This document shows, piece by piece, positions 18,541 to 27,685 of a stretch of 64,000 nt of DNA (positions are counted from its first letter, which is position 1; every line of letters starts with the position of its first letter). This DNA is from Levilactobacillus mulengensis (GTDB lineage: Bacteria > Bacillota > Bacilli > Lactobacillales > Lactobacillaceae), in assembly GCF_003946045.1 (NCBI RefSeq), contig NZ_RHNW01000004.1, positions 1-64,000 of the forward strand. Reading direction: 5' to 3'. A program made the translations under genes and the position numbers. Below the pieces are notes generated by a model. The model worked only from the letters and a program-made list of their open reading frames with translations, was not told where the DNA came from and did not search any database.

Positions 18541-20286
18541 CTATTTGACTTGGATAACCAGTCGCTTGTTGGCTGAAACGTAGCGGCCATTGGGTAACTG
18601 GTACCGCGTAGTCAGGTTGTGGGTGACGAGCTTCTTCACCTTGATGACTTGATTCCTACGGTAGTGGACTTTCTTGCCGGTGAGGGCCTTGGTTTTATAG
18701 CTGTTGAGGCCACGGAGCACCTTGATTTTCTTCGTCTTAGTCTGGTAGTAGGCGTTACCGGCAAAGCTGTCGTTGGCTGTGATGTAGCCGATTTGACCGT
18801 ACGTTTTGGCGTTCGGCGTCACGTCCTTGACTTTGTAGCGGAGTACACCGTTCTTGGAACGGGCGTAACCGATGATCTTGAACATCGGCCGGTTTGTCCG
18901 AGTCGCCTGATTGTACCAGCAAACGCGAGCTTTACTGGTGAAGGTTGGGGATTTGTAGAGGCCAATTTTCTTGGTGGTGTAGACAATCTTGTTCTCGGGT
19001 TGAGTTTTGTCTGGCTGTGAGACAGTCGGGGTAGTGTCCTTAAATGAAGAGTCTGTGATTGGTGTAGTTGTAGCGGCATTTGAGGTCGAAGCCGGATGAA
19101 GCTTAACCGTGTAGTTTTGAATATACGATATTGTTGGATTGCCATCTTCTGAATCTGGATAGACTAACACACGGAGGTGCAGGACGGTGCTGTTGGCAGG
19201 CACGTTGGTGATGGTGAGACTGTTCGGGTCTGTCGGTGGTAGCACTGTATAATCTTTGTACGCTGGTGCTGTGTCTAGAAGGTTCTCAAAGTAGGCTAAT
19301 TGATTGGCAGGAGCAGGTTCGTAGTAATTCTTACTTTGAGCATCAATGGTATCGATTTGTTGGAAATCAAATGTCTTTCCTTGAGGGGTATTCAGTGTAT
19401 CTAGGTACGAAGTTGAGGGAAATTCCTTTCCAGAGATAAGTCTGCCAGTGCTGTCAAAATTACTAGGGTCGTCAAAGAAGTCAGAACCATTATTAACTTT
19501 GAAGGCAATTGTTCCACCGTGAAAAGTGATATCCTCAGATCCATTTGAGCTGGTGAATAGCGTTGTAAGTTCGCGGAATGTCGTAAATGGTATTTTGGCC
19601 GTAGTGCCAGTGAGTTGTGCAGTCAGTACGGGTGCTTCGGCTTCCAGCGAGCTTGGGGCGATTAAATCATAAATTGGCTTATTGTCTCCCGGTGACGCTT
19701 TATAGTCCATCCAGGGGGAAAAATCGCTGATGTTATTTTGGTAGAGACTGAGGGTTAAAAATGTTGTGTTCGTTTTAAACTGCTTAGCGGTATCTAAAAG
19801 CGCGGAAAGGTCAGAATTTGACAGGTCGTCTTGGTTTAAATTTAAAAATTCAATCGGCGAGTAGGCTGGATGGTTGGTTAATAGGGCAGAAATGAGGTTA
19901 GGGAGGTTGTCTTTGGTTTCAGGAGTACTGCCACTAAGGTTAGTTTGATGAGTTAAAGTTAGTCCGTTAAGCGTGCAGGCAATCTTAAGGAGTGGGGTGT
20001 AGTCCGTCAATGGCTGATCAATCGTAATTTGAGGTTTGTTTTCCTGAACCTGGGTCAGGGTCATGGTGGACTCGATTTTTGTTTTAGAGTTGGCGTTAAG
20101 CAAGGCTTTTTTGACGATTTGTTCATCGTTCGACCCATTATCGGGAAGGACTTGGTCAACAGTTTGGTTCATATCAATCGTCGTTACTGCGTGAACAGTA
20201 GCGGTGTTAGTCAGCAGGAGCCCAGTTAGCAAGACAATGAAACTAAGTACACTGAAACAAAGCGTTCTAAATAGGTTTCCTTTCAT
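18541..20286 (-). CDS. Secreted LRR-type DUF5776 protein
   Basis: A 581-residue secreted protein starting at ATG 20286, seven bases after AAGGAGG. Signal peptide about 1-33 (MKGNLFRTLCFSVLSFIVLLTGLLL...VHA). The N-terminal domain has LRR-like stretches (LNGLTLTHQTNLSG, IEFLNLNQDDLSNSDLSAL, LTLSLYQNNISDFSPW) spread over about residues 85-200. A beta-rich region and a Thr/Pro linker follow (about 405-435), then two DUF5776 modules (about 437-581) with NRPMFKIIGYARS, YKVKDVTPNAKT and GYITA. It is third in a run of three same-direction genes of this architecture, each with its own SD and upstream gap, so they are probably separate transcription units. Confidence 0.8.
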   Translation of the reverse strand: MKGNLFRTLCFSVLSFIVLLTGLLLTNTATVHAVTTIDMNQTVDQVLPDNGSNDEQIVKKALLNANSKTKIESTMTLTQVQENKPQITIDQPLTDYTPLLKIACTLNGLTLTHQTNLSGSTPETKDNLPNLISALLTNHPAYSPIEFLNLNQDDLSNSDLSALLDTAKQFKTNTTFLTLSLYQNNISDFSPWMDYKASPGDNKPIYDLIAPSSLEAEAPVLTAQLTGTTAKIPFTTFRELTTLFTSSNGSEDITFHGGTIAFKVNNGSDFFDDPSNFDSTGRLISGKEFPSTSYLDTLNTPQGKTFDFQQIDTIDAQSKNYYEPAPANQLAYFENLLDTAPAYKDYTVLPPTDPNSLTITNVPANSTVLHLRVLVYPDSEDGNPTISYIQNYTVKLHPASTSNAATTTPITDSSFKDTTPTVSQPDKTQPENKIVYTTKKIGLYKSPTFTSKARVCWYNQATRTNRPMFKIIGYARSKNGVLRYKVKDVTPNAKTYGQIGYITANDSFAGNAYYQTKTKKIKVLRGLNSYKTKALTGKKVHYRRNQVIKVKKLVTHNLTTRYQLPNGRYVSANKRLVIQVK

Positions 20287-20508
20287 CAGATTTCCCTCCT
20301 TATCAAGTGCGGCAATTCACAAACTAAGCATAACACCTAATCTATTGGATAGTAACTGATTGGCATTATGAAAAATCATCCACCATAAGGACTCGCGGTG
20401 GGCGATAGTGAAAGCTTGATATGATGGGGGGAACGGCTGAAACTAAAGCTAGTTGAGTGCGCCAAATTGTTCGATGAAATTACTTACCGAATAGCGTGGA
20501 CAACCAAA

Positions 20509-20538
20509 TTAAAAAGGGCCAGCCATCCGGCTACCCCT
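20509..20538 (-). terminator. Terminator overlapping the stop of the MFS-like gene
   Basis: Minus-strand GGGTAGCC/GGCTGGCCC stem followed by TTTTT. The stem includes the stop codon. Confidence 0.65.
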
Positions 20539-21859
20539 TAGGTTCGTGCAAAATATTTCCCAGTGAAATGCCCAACGAAGCCAGCGTTAACGGCCAGCTC
20601 ATGGCCAGGGTATACAGCCAGAAGTGACTGGCATCACTGGGTTTGAAGAATGACAGAATTGATAAGTGGGCGCTGGCACTCACGGCCACCAGTAGACCAA
20701 ACATGACCAGCTGGCACAACAGGCCGCCATACGTGGAGAACCGGTATTTGTGAACGATGGCCATATCGTGGTCGATCTCCGGTGCCCCGTACAACGTGGC
20801 GTTGATGGTCGGGTTGTCGTAACCGACGTACAGGGTAATCAGCAAAATCCCCACCACGTAGGCCCAGCGCCATGGAATCAGCAGGAGCACGTGTCCCGCC
20901 AGCAAACTCACCTGGCTGAGCCGTAGCGCCCGTTTGGTGGACCCCCGTCCCAGTTTATTAAAGAGTGTATAACCGGTCTCAAACCCGACGAGGTACAGCG
21001 CAAAGACCACGTACATCCCTGCGTGCCCAAAGTAAAAGTAGGCGAAGAACCCGCTAAATAACAGCACCAGGCTCATCAAGAAGCCCCGATTTAACAGGCG
21101 AATCTTGTAGTTGGGCAAAATGTGGCGGTCGCCGTACAGTTCGATGGCCAGAATCACCAGTGCCACGCCAATAATGGCGAGCACTAACCCATTTGGCAGG
21201 TTCAGCGCGGCCTTCCGCAGCGTCGTCAGTAAGGCAATGGCCGCAAAGCCAATCAGGGACAACGCCCAGCGCCAACCCTGTTGGAGGCCGTGGGGATGCG
21301 TCGGTCGGTTTTGGTAGAAGTCGTTGGTAAAGTTGTCCAGCAAGATACCGCCGGGCAGCGCGCCCAAGTAGAGCAGCGCCAGCACGCTAAAGGTCAGCGT
21401 GTAGCTCCACCCGGCCGCCAGATCGACGGCCAGCATCACACCGAGCCCCAGGAAGATGAGCCAGTACAGCCGCTTCATTTTAAATTCGCTCGACTGACTG
21501 AGGTGCAGCTTGAGGGTCAAAAAGTACGGCCAAATCGTGGCGGCGCTGTAGCCCCACAACAGGCTGCCGACAACGAGCCAGCCCACGGCGCTCGTCAGGG
21601 CAAAGATCAAGCTCCCCAGCGCGCCCAACACCAGGCTCACGATGAGGTAGGTGCTCGACCGCAGATTTAAACGCTTGGTATAAAAAATGCTGGCCGCCCG
21701 CGAAATGTAGAAGGCCACCAGGGCAATCAGATACGTCTCGCTCTGCGTTTCCTGGTACTTCAACAGCATTAAAATGTAGGGTAACATGAGGCCGATATTT
21801 GCTAGAAAGTTCAGGGTGCCGACGGAAAAGTCGATACCCGCTTGCCGTAACCGCTCCAC
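20531..21859 (-). CDS. MFS-like 12-helix membrane protein
   Basis: A 442-residue integral membrane protein with about 12 hydrophobic helices. GTG 21859 is chosen as start because AAGGAG lies eight bases upstream (near 21870) and the frame then opens as MERLRQAGIDFSVGTLNFLANIG. The longer frame up to 21979 is translated from a repeat element and is not credible. The helix pattern and length fit the major facilitator superfamily, but no sugar or drug signature is clear, so the substrate is unknown. It lies downstream of the tandem repeat array 21905-22662, which is therefore just in front of its ribosome-binding site. Confidence 0.65.
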   Translation of the reverse strand: MERLRQAGIDFSVGTLNFLANIGLMLPYILMLLKYQETQSETYLIALVAFYISRAASIFYTKRLNLRSSTYLIVSLVLGALGSLIFALTSAVGWLVVGSLLWGYSAATIWPYFLTLKLHLSQSSEFKMKRLYWLIFLGLGVMLAVDLAAGWSYTLTFSVLALLYLGALPGGILLDNFTNDFYQNRPTHPHGLQQGWRWALSLIGFAAIALLTTLRKAALNLPNGLVLAIIGVALVILAIELYGDRHILPNYKIRLLNRGFLMSLVLLFSGFFAYFYFGHAGMYVVFALYLVGFETGYTLFNKLGRGSTKRALRLSQVSLLAGHVLLLIPWRWAYVVGILLITLYVGYDNPTINATLYGAPEIDHDMAIVHKYRFSTYGGLLCQLVMFGLLVAVSASAHLSILSFFKPSDASHFWLYTLAMSWPLTLASLGISLGNILHEPKG

Positions 21860-21904
21860 CCAATCATCTCCTTGGTTTTCTGTGTGTTTGGATTTAACTT
21901 TGCC

Positions 21905-22662
21905 GCCTGCGTCAGCTAGGTGCTCTCGTCCCATGAGGCACGCTCGAAGCCAAAGGGCGGTCTTCGGCCTTGCGGTCAAGCCTTACTGAAACCCGTAAGT
22001 CTCGACCACAGCCCGTGGTGTAAGGCCGGCAAGAACCAGCCGACCTAACACCACCGACACGGGACTTCGCACCTAGCTGACTCCGGCTAAGAGTTGTGCA
22101 CCAACCCCAAGAAAAGCAAGGGATGATTGGTGTTTTGGCCGGATGTAGTTGTAGTTTGGTTTGACTTTAGCTAGGTGCTCTCGTCCCATGAGGCACGCCC
22201 GAAGCCTGAGAGGCGGTCTTCGGACTTGTGGTCAAGCCTTACCAAACCCGTAAGTCTTGACCACAGCCCGTGCTGTAAGGCCGAGGAAATCACTCGACCT
22301 AACAACCACCGACACGGGGTTCTGCCCTCCCCAGCTCCGGCTGAGAGTTGTGCACCAACCACAAGAAACTCAAGGGATGGTTGGTGTTTTGGTCGTGTGT
22401 GGTTGTAGGTTGACTTTAGCCAGGTGCTCTTGTCCCATGGGGCACGCCCGAAGCCTGAGAAGCGGTCTTCGGCCTTGCGGTCAAGCCTTACTGAAACCCG
22501 TAAGTCTCGACCACAGCCTGTGCTGTAAGGCCGGCAAGAACCGGCCGACCTAACACCACCGACACGGGACTTCGCACCTAGCTGACTCCGGCTAAGAGTT
22601 GTGCACCAACCGCAAAGAAACTCAAGGATGGTTGGTGTTTTGGCCGGATGTAGTTGTGTCGT
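21905..22662 (-). repeat. Tandem triplication of a structured intergenic element (type B core)
   Basis: Three direct copies start at about 21914, 22169 and 22418 (periods 255 and 249). Each contains the GAAGCC-N4-GCGGTCTTC hairpin, a TAAGGCC arm, ACCGACACGGG and a CACCAAC/GTTGGTG hairpin. Copy 1 has perfect outer arms GTCAGCTAGGTGC/GCACCTAGCTGAC. Copy 3 keeps them with one change, and copy 2 has lost the right arm. Long ORFs across the array on both strands are repeat translations, not genes. Confidence 0.8.
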
Positions 22663-22785
22663 TTGTTCAGACGGTATATCTAAATTCAGCATCGTAATCG
22701 TCAACACCTACGAATATTACTTTACATAGTATAACATTGATTTCCCACGAGGGTATCCGGGGAGCTAGGCCAATTTGCGGGCAAT

Positions 22786-22832
22786 AGAAAAGCGCCATCT
22801 ACCTCGGATAACCGAAGCAGGTGACGCTCAAA
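22786..22832 (-). terminator. Likely terminator on the minus strand
   Basis: Minus-strand AGCGTCACCT and GGTAGATGGCGCT flank TTCGG/CCGA, followed by TTTTC. It probably ends transcripts from the opuC operon after they pass the element at 22951-23144. Confidence 0.45.
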
Positions 22833-22950
22833 TTATCAAAATTTACCAACCGGCGTGACAGCCATCTAGCCAATCACACTGGCGAATGGAACCCGACCAC
22901 GGCTGCCGCCTAAGACTTCGCCAAACCAACATCGGATTGGTGTCGCAATC

Positions 22951-23144
22951 TGAGCCGGAGGAAGCCAGGACGGAGACGGCTGTGTCGGTGGTGTTAGACC
23001 GAGCGATTTTTGCTCGGCCTTACAGCACGGGACAACCTTTGAGACCTGCACGGTTCTCGCAGGGCTCAAAGTTGAGGTGGGAGCCCGCACCACAGGCGGA
23101 AACCGGCCCCACAGCAGGCGTAGTCCTGGAAGCCGCAGGCGGCC
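22951..23144 (+). repeat. Structured intergenic element, type B
   Basis: Outer arms CCAGGAC (22965-22971) and GTCCTGG (23123-23129) enclose CTGTGTCGGTGGTGTTAG, a CTTTGAG/CTCAAAG hairpin and the ACAGCAGGCG end. Flanked by CCGGAGG and CCGCAGG. It lies directly downstream of opuCD. Confidence 0.75.
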
Positions 23145-23181
23145 AGCGGTAACGCACTTGACCCAAATCCCTAAACAAATA

Positions 23182-23844
23182 TTATTGTTCAGAAGAAGTC
23201 TTAGGCGTCAGACGCTTTTCGATGAAGGAGAGGACCAGGTCCGTGATAATCGCCATCAAAGCCGTTGGCAGCGCCCCGGCCAGAATAATGGCCCCACCAT
23301 TCGTGGCGTTGGTCCCGCGGACGATGATGTCCCCGAGCCCACCGGAACCGATGAACGAGCCGATAACGGTGATCCCGATACCGATGACTAAGGCATTTCG
23401 AATCCCGGCGATGATCACCGATAGTGACAGGGGGATCCGGATGGTCATCATGACTTGTAGGCGGGTCATCCCCATGCCTTTCCCGGCGTCCAGCACGTCG
23501 GCGTCGACGCTCAGCATGCCGGTGTAGGTGTTTTTAATGATTGGCAGCAGGGAGTAGAGGAAGACGGTCACGATGACCGTGGTCTGCCCCAAGCCCAGGC
23601 CCAGCATCAAGATGGACAGCATCGCCAGTGACGGAATCGTTTGGATCACGTTGGCAATGCCAATGATGACGGGCGAGAGGCGCCGGTACTGGGAAATCCA
23701 AATGCCCAGCGGAATCCCGACGATGGCGCCCAGTAACACCCCGTAGATGGAAACGAGGAACGTTTGGTTAAATTGACTGAGGACGTACATCCCGTTGTGG
23801 CTAAAGTAGTAAACTAGCTGACTGAGTAAACCCATGTCTTTCAT
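23182..23844 (-). CDS. opuCD: Osmolyte ABC transporter permease (OpuCD-like)
   Basis: A 220-residue permease with about six membrane helices and the binding-protein-dependent inner-membrane signature around GKGMGMTRLQVMMTIRIPLS, which contacts the ATPase. This family pairs two short permeases with an OpuC-type lipoprotein for uptake of glycine betaine, carnitine or choline. The ATG at 23844 is two bases after the stop of the binding-protein gene, with GGGAGG upstream. It is the last gene of a four-gene operon. Confidence 0.9.
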   Translation of the reverse strand: MKDMGLLSQLVYYFSHNGMYVLSQFNQTFLVSIYGVLLGAIVGIPLGIWISQYRRLSPVIIGIANVIQTIPSLAMLSILMLGLGLGQTTVIVTVFLYSLLPIIKNTYTGMLSVDADVLDAGKGMGMTRLQVMMTIRIPLSLSVIIAGIRNALVIGIGITVIGSFIGSGGLGDIIVRGTNATNGGAIILAGALPTALMAIITDLVLSFIEKRLTPKTSSEQ

Positions 23845-23846
23845 AA

Positions 23847-24779
23847 CTAGTCGTTCCTCCCTTCAAAGTAGTGGTGTTCTTTCAAGAAATTGTTGGCAAC
23901 CGTCTGGGGTTCTTCCAGTTGGTCGTCGACTTGGTAGTTCAGCTGTTGCATGGTCTTCAGCGACACCTTGCCGACCAAGCGATTCAGAACGCCGCGCAGT
24001 TCCGGATGCTGTTTCAAGATGGCATCGGTGGCCACGGCGCTCCCATCATAGGGTGGGAAGAAGTTCTTGTCGTCCTTTAGCATTTTCAAATGATAGCTGG
24101 CGACCCGGCCGTCGGTGGAGTAGCCCAGAATGGCGTCCATCTTGTCGGCGGATAAGGCGTCGTAGAGCAACCCGGTCTGCATGGGCAGCACGGTACCAAA
24201 GCTATAGCCGTACATCTTCTGGAAGGCGGGGTACCCGTCGCCTTGACGGTTTTGCCAGATTTGGTCGATCCCGACTTTCATGGTTGGCGCCAGTTTCTTG
24301 AGGTCACTGACGGTCTTCAGGTGGTGTTTCTTAGCGAAGGCCGGCTTGACCATCCAGGCGTAGGTATCGGCGAAACCGTATGATTTGAAATAAGTCATCT
24401 GGTAACGTTGCTGAAATTCACGCGTGACGGTCGCTTTGACCTTGGCGGGGTCCCGCTCAAATTTTTCATTCAGAATGGTCGTCAGGTCGGTCCCGTTGAA
24501 GCGGATGGACGAGATGTCCGCCTGCTTGTTCTTCAGGGCGTTGAAGCTGACGTTGCCAGACCCCAGGTTGTTGATGATGGTGGGTTTTAAGTTGGTATAG
24601 TGATCAATCATACCTGCAATGACGTAGGCCATGATCTGCTGTTCCGTGGTGTTCTGTGACGCGATTCGTACGGTGTTATTGCCCGAGCCAGACAGTCCCG
24701 GCAGCGCGCACCCGCCCAAAGGCAGGAGGACGACCACAACTAGCAAGGCAGCGAGCCATTGACGTAAATGTTTTCGCAT
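23847..24779 (-). CDS. opuCC: Osmolyte ABC transporter substrate-binding lipoprotein (OpuCC-like)
   Basis: A 310-residue lipoprotein with a lipobox (LPLGGC, Cys about 28) after a hydrophobic signal. The mature part has the OpuAC-type periplasmic-binding fold, with NNTVRIASQNTTEQQIMAYV at the start, NLGSGNVSFNAL, GYSTDGRVASYHLKML and DQLEEPQTVANNFLKEHHYF. The likely ligand is a quaternary ammonium compound (glycine betaine, carnitine or choline). Which one cannot be told from sequence by eye. It lies between the two permease genes of the operon. Confidence 0.9.
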   Translation of the reverse strand: MRKHLRQWLAALLVVVVLLPLGGCALPGLSGSGNNTVRIASQNTTEQQIMAYVIAGMIDHYTNLKPTIINNLGSGNVSFNALKNKQADISSIRFNGTDLTTILNEKFERDPAKVKATVTREFQQRYQMTYFKSYGFADTYAWMVKPAFAKKHHLKTVSDLKKLAPTMKVGIDQIWQNRQGDGYPAFQKMYGYSFGTVLPMQTGLLYDALSADKMDAILGYSTDGRVASYHLKMLKDDKNFFPPYDGSAVATDAILKQHPELRGVLNRLVGKVSLKTMQQLNYQVDDQLEEPQTVANNFLKEHHYFEGRND

Positions 24780-24788
24780 AGCGGCCTC

Positions 24789-25415
24789 CTATCGTAATTG
24801 GCGTGGCGTGACGGCCGCTTCCACTTTACCCAACAAATAGTCGACGAGAAGCGCCAACAGGATAACGGGAATCGAGCCGCCAAGAATCAGGTCAGAGCGG
24901 TACAGGTTCAGTCCGTTGAAAATGAAATCTCCCAGACCACCGGCCCCGATGTAAGACGCCAGAGTGGCCCACGCAATCACGTAGGTCGCGGACAACCGGA
25001 TACCGGCCATGATGACCGGTGCGGCCAAGGGAATCTCAGCCTGAACCATCATTTGCCACCAGGTCATGCCCATGCCTTTGGCCGCGTCGCGCACGGTCGG
25101 GGAGACGCCTTGCATGCCCAAATAGGTGTTTCGCAAGATGGGCAGCAGGGAGTAGATGAACAGGGCCACGATGGCGGGCGTCGAGCCGATTCCGAAGAGG
25201 GGAATCATCATGGCTAACAGCGCCATGGCCGGAATCGTTTGGAGCACGCCGGCGAGGGTGATGACAAAGTTGGCGCCGTGTTTCATCCGCGTCAACAGGA
25301 TACCTAGTGGCACGGCCACGATGACCCCGAGGGCCAGGGCCGCGGCCGAAATGTACAGGTGTTGGCCGGTCTTGGCAATCAGTTGGGTCCCATAAGTTGC
25401 TAGAAAATGCATCAT
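24789..25415 (-). CDS. opuCB: Osmolyte ABC transporter permease (OpuCB-like)
   Basis: A 208-residue permease with about six helices and the EAA-type loop [22 protein letters not shown]. It overlaps the ATPase gene by four bases (ATGA), so the two are translationally coupled. It is paralogous to the permease at 23182, with which it probably forms the heterodimeric channel. Confidence 0.9.
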   Translation of the reverse strand: MMHFLATYGTQLIAKTGQHLYISAAALALGVIVAVPLGILLTRMKHGANFVITLAGVLQTIPAMALLAMMIPLFGIGSTPAIVALFIYSLLPILRNTYLGMQGVSPTVRDAAKGMGMTWWQMMVQAEIPLAAPVIMAGIRLSATYVIAWATLASYIGAGGLGDFIFNGLNLYRSDLILGGSIPVILLALLVDYLLGKVEAAVTPRQLR

Positions 25416-26620
25416 TGTGGGATTTCGCCCCCTTCATCGTGGGTCGCAGCGGCGTGAATGTCCGCGTTGATCGGTGAGGCTGGTTCTTCATTGGCTTCGG
25501 GTGCGCCACGCAGGGCATCGTAGACGATGTCGACCAGCGCCGTCCGGGTCACGATGCCGACCAGGTGTTTGTCCTTGTCGACAACGGGCACGTTTTTAAC
25601 CCCCTGTTTCAGAATCCGGTCGACGGTATCGCCAATCAGCGAGTCGGCCTTCACGAAGAAGACTTGGCGGTTGGTGAAATCACCCACGGCCGTGTGGGGG
25701 TCGGTGATCCGGTTGATGTCTTCCAGATCAACGTACCCCTGGAGCACGCCGGCGTCGTCGGTTACCAGCAGCGTATCAACTCGCCGGTCATGCATCAGGT
25801 CGATGGCGTCGTCGACGGTCTTGTCGGGCGTGATGGAAACGGGGTTCTTTAACATGATTTGACTAACGGATAAAATGTTGGGTTGGGCCCGGATCAAGCG
25901 TTCCTCACCGATTAGGTTGGTGACGAAGTCGTTGGCCGGGTGACGTAAGATGTTTTCGGGGGTGTCGACTTGGACCTGCTTGCCTTGGCTCATGATGACG
26001 ACCTTGGTGGCCAGGTGTAGCGCTTCGTCCATGTCGTGGGTCACGAAGATAAAGGTCTTGCCCAGGTCTTCTTGTAGATGCTTGACCAAATCCTGTAGCG
26101 ATTCTCGCGTGATGGGGTCCAACGCACCGAAGGGTTCATCCATTAAAATGATCTCTTGGTCGGCAGCCAGGGCCCGCACAACACCGATTCGTTGCTGCTG
26201 CCCACCGGAGAGTTCACCAGGGTAGCGTTGCAGCATGTCGTCGGGCAGTTGGGCCAGCTCAATCATCTTGTGGGCTTGTTCGGCCCGCTTTTCCTTGGAC
26301 CAGCCGAGGAGCTTGGGAACCATCTCGATGTTTTCCTGGATGGTCATGTGGGGCATCAGGCCAATGTTTTGGATAACATAGCCGATGGACCGCCGGAGCT
26401 TGACCGGGTCCATTTTAGAAATATCCTTGTCGTTGATCTTAATGGTCCCCGACGTTTGTTTCAGCATGCGGTTAATCATCCGCATGGTCGTGGTCTTCCC
26501 CGAGCCGGACGTCCCGATGAACGCGATAAATTCACCGCGGCCGACTTGCAAATTGAAGTCGTCGACGGCAATCTTGCCATTGGGATATTCCTTACGTAGA
26601 TGTTCCATTGAAAGTAGCAT
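25412..26620 (-). CDS. opuCA: Osmolyte ABC transporter ATPase with tandem CBS domains (OpuCA-like)
   Basis: A 402-residue ATPase. Walker [10 protein letters not shown] (36-44), signature [10 protein letters not shown] and Walker [13 protein letters not shown] are all intact. Two CBS domains follow (about 255-375). In this family they sense ionic strength or bind nucleotides and gate transport under osmotic stress. The start ATG 26620 follows AGGAGG. It is the first gene of the operon opuCA-CB-CC-CD. A type A element (26665-26852) sits only 45 bases upstream, so the promoter must overlap or lie beyond it. Confidence 0.92.
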   Translation of the reverse strand: MLLSMEHLRKEYPNGKIAVDDFNLQVGRGEFIAFIGTSGSGKTTTMRMINRMLKQTSGTIKINDKDISKMDPVKLRRSIGYVIQNIGLMPHMTIQENIEMVPKLLGWSKEKRAEQAHKMIELAQLPDDMLQRYPGELSGGQQQRIGVVRALAADQEIILMDEPFGALDPITRESLQDLVKHLQEDLGKTFIFVTHDMDEALHLATKVVIMSQGKQVQVDTPENILRHPANDFVTNLIGEERLIRAQPNILSVSQIMLKNPVSITPDKTVDDAIDLMHDRRVDTLLVTDDAGVLQGYVDLEDINRITDPHTAVGDFTNRQVFFVKADSLIGDTVDRILKQGVKNVPVVDKDKHLVGIVTRTALVDIVYDALRGAPEANEEPASPINADIHAAATHDEGGEIPQ

Positions 26621-26664
26621 AGATTAACCTCCTGTATGATGGTGTTGCGTATTAAATGGCACGT

Positions 26665-26852
26665 TGTCAGTGCCTCCGGGAGAATGAAAATAGGCCGTGA
26701 CGCGGTGGGCGCCCGCCTGGAGCCAAAGGGCGGTCTCCAGACTTACTTTGAGCCGCTAAGAAGCGCGTCTCAAAGATAGCAGTTACCTAAGCGGGAACCC
26801 GCTAAGGTAACTCCCACGGCTGAGCCTATTTTCATTCTCCCTGCGGCTGACA
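26665..26852 (+). repeat. Structured intergenic element, type A
   Basis: Outer arms GGGAGAATGAAAATAGGC (26678-26695) and its perfect complement (26824-26841), extended by TGTCAG/CTGACA. Inside are CTGGAGCC-AAAG-GGCGGTCTCCAG, CTTTGAG...CTCAAAG and AGTTACCTAAGCGGG/CCCGCTAAGGTAACT. Confidence 0.85.
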
Positions 26853-26973
26853 CTAGTTTAATGCGGCGACGAACGTGTCGGTGGTTAAACTAGTGTGACC
26901 GTGGTGCAGTTGTTCGTATGGGTAATATTGAACTGCAACGAGTAAGCCAGAGCTGTTGTTCTGCGGTCTAAAT

Positions 26974-27170
26974 CTGTGTTGGCCGCAGGGCGGGGGAAAA
27001 TGAGCTTAGCCGTGGGAGTTCCCTTGGTGGCTTTGCCACTTAGGGAACCGCTAGTTCGAGACTCGGTTTGTGAGGCTCAAACTAAGCACGGAGACCGCTC
27101 TCTGGCTCCGGGCGGGTGCCCACAGCGGACCGGTCTCATTTTCCCCCGCCCGGAGGCCTGGACGACACAG
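26974..27170 (-). repeat. Structured intergenic element, type A, inverted
   Basis: Outer arms GGGGGAAAATGAG (26992-27004) and CTCATTTTCCCCC (27135-27147), with CTGTGT/ACACAG further out. Inside are GTTCCCTTGGTGGC/GCCACTTAGGGAAC and GAGACCGCTCTCTGGCTCC. It is oriented opposite to the copy at 26665, so the pair forms a head-to-head arrangement in the opuC/27686 divergent interval. Confidence 0.8.
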
Positions 27171-27473
27171 TTTAGCCCGCGTACAAAAATAACGATCGGT
27201 GTGCCGGGAGCACACGTCAAGACGGGCAACCTGGAGACCGGTCGTATTCGGTTTTTTCGTTTCGCAGTTACATCTATTGTACATGAAAGAGTTACATTTA
27301 CCAAAAGATAACTATTCCTTCTGTTGATAATCTTCTAGTGTAAACGGATTCGGGATGCAACCGTATCGTTGCTGTGTCAGGCCTGTCGGGTATTTCGACA
27401 CATTAACATATTTATATGAGTTTTTGATAAGTAATTGCTTATTTATTTGCTCAGAATTTTTTGAAAATAGGGG
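27171..27473. other. Intergenic region, no gene seen
   Basis: AT-rich sequence between the second type A element and the promoter of the 27686 gene. No supported ORF lies here. Confidence 0.3.
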
Positions 27474-27504
27474 TTGCCTTCGACCTACTGTAACCCTATA
27501 TAAT
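27474..27504 (+). promoter_or_regulatory. Probable promoter of the 27686 gene
   Basis: TTGCCT (27474-27479) and TATAAT (27499-27504) with a 19-base spacer. The leader to the start codon is about 175 bases. Confidence 0.5.
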
Positions 27505-27530
27505 CATTTACATTGGGTTAGGGACACCGC

Positions 27531-27650
27531 GTGATTGGTTGATTAGAGGAGACCGATAACGGGCGCCGCTGTGGGATTTTAACCACGCCCAATCACTTGA
27601 AGACGCACATATTCGCTGGCCAGTTGATACGCTAAGAAATTGACCAGCGC
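27531..27650 (+). ncRNA. Candidate structured leader of the 27686 gene
   Basis: GTGATTGG (27531-27538) pairs with CCAATCAC (27589-27596) and encloses GGGCG/CGCCC and GTGG/CCAC. A second stem pairs CGCTGG with CCAGCG and extends through an imperfect CAGTT/AATTG. No poly-U tract follows, so it is not a simple terminator. I could not match it to a known riboswitch class. Confidence 0.35.
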
Positions 27651-27685
27651 CTCAACTGATACATGAATGAAAGGAAGTTACGACC

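Noticed and set aside
21860-21979. N-terminal extension of the MFS-like gene
   Set aside because: The extra 40 codons lie in the repeat array, and a good SD precedes GTG 21859.
22171-22707. 178-codon minus-strand frame and other long frames (22257-22553, 22886-23152, 26976-27311, 41894-42130)
   Set aside because: They run through repeat elements on both strands, have no ribosome-binding site, and encode the same peptide fragments in each copy. They are repeat translations.
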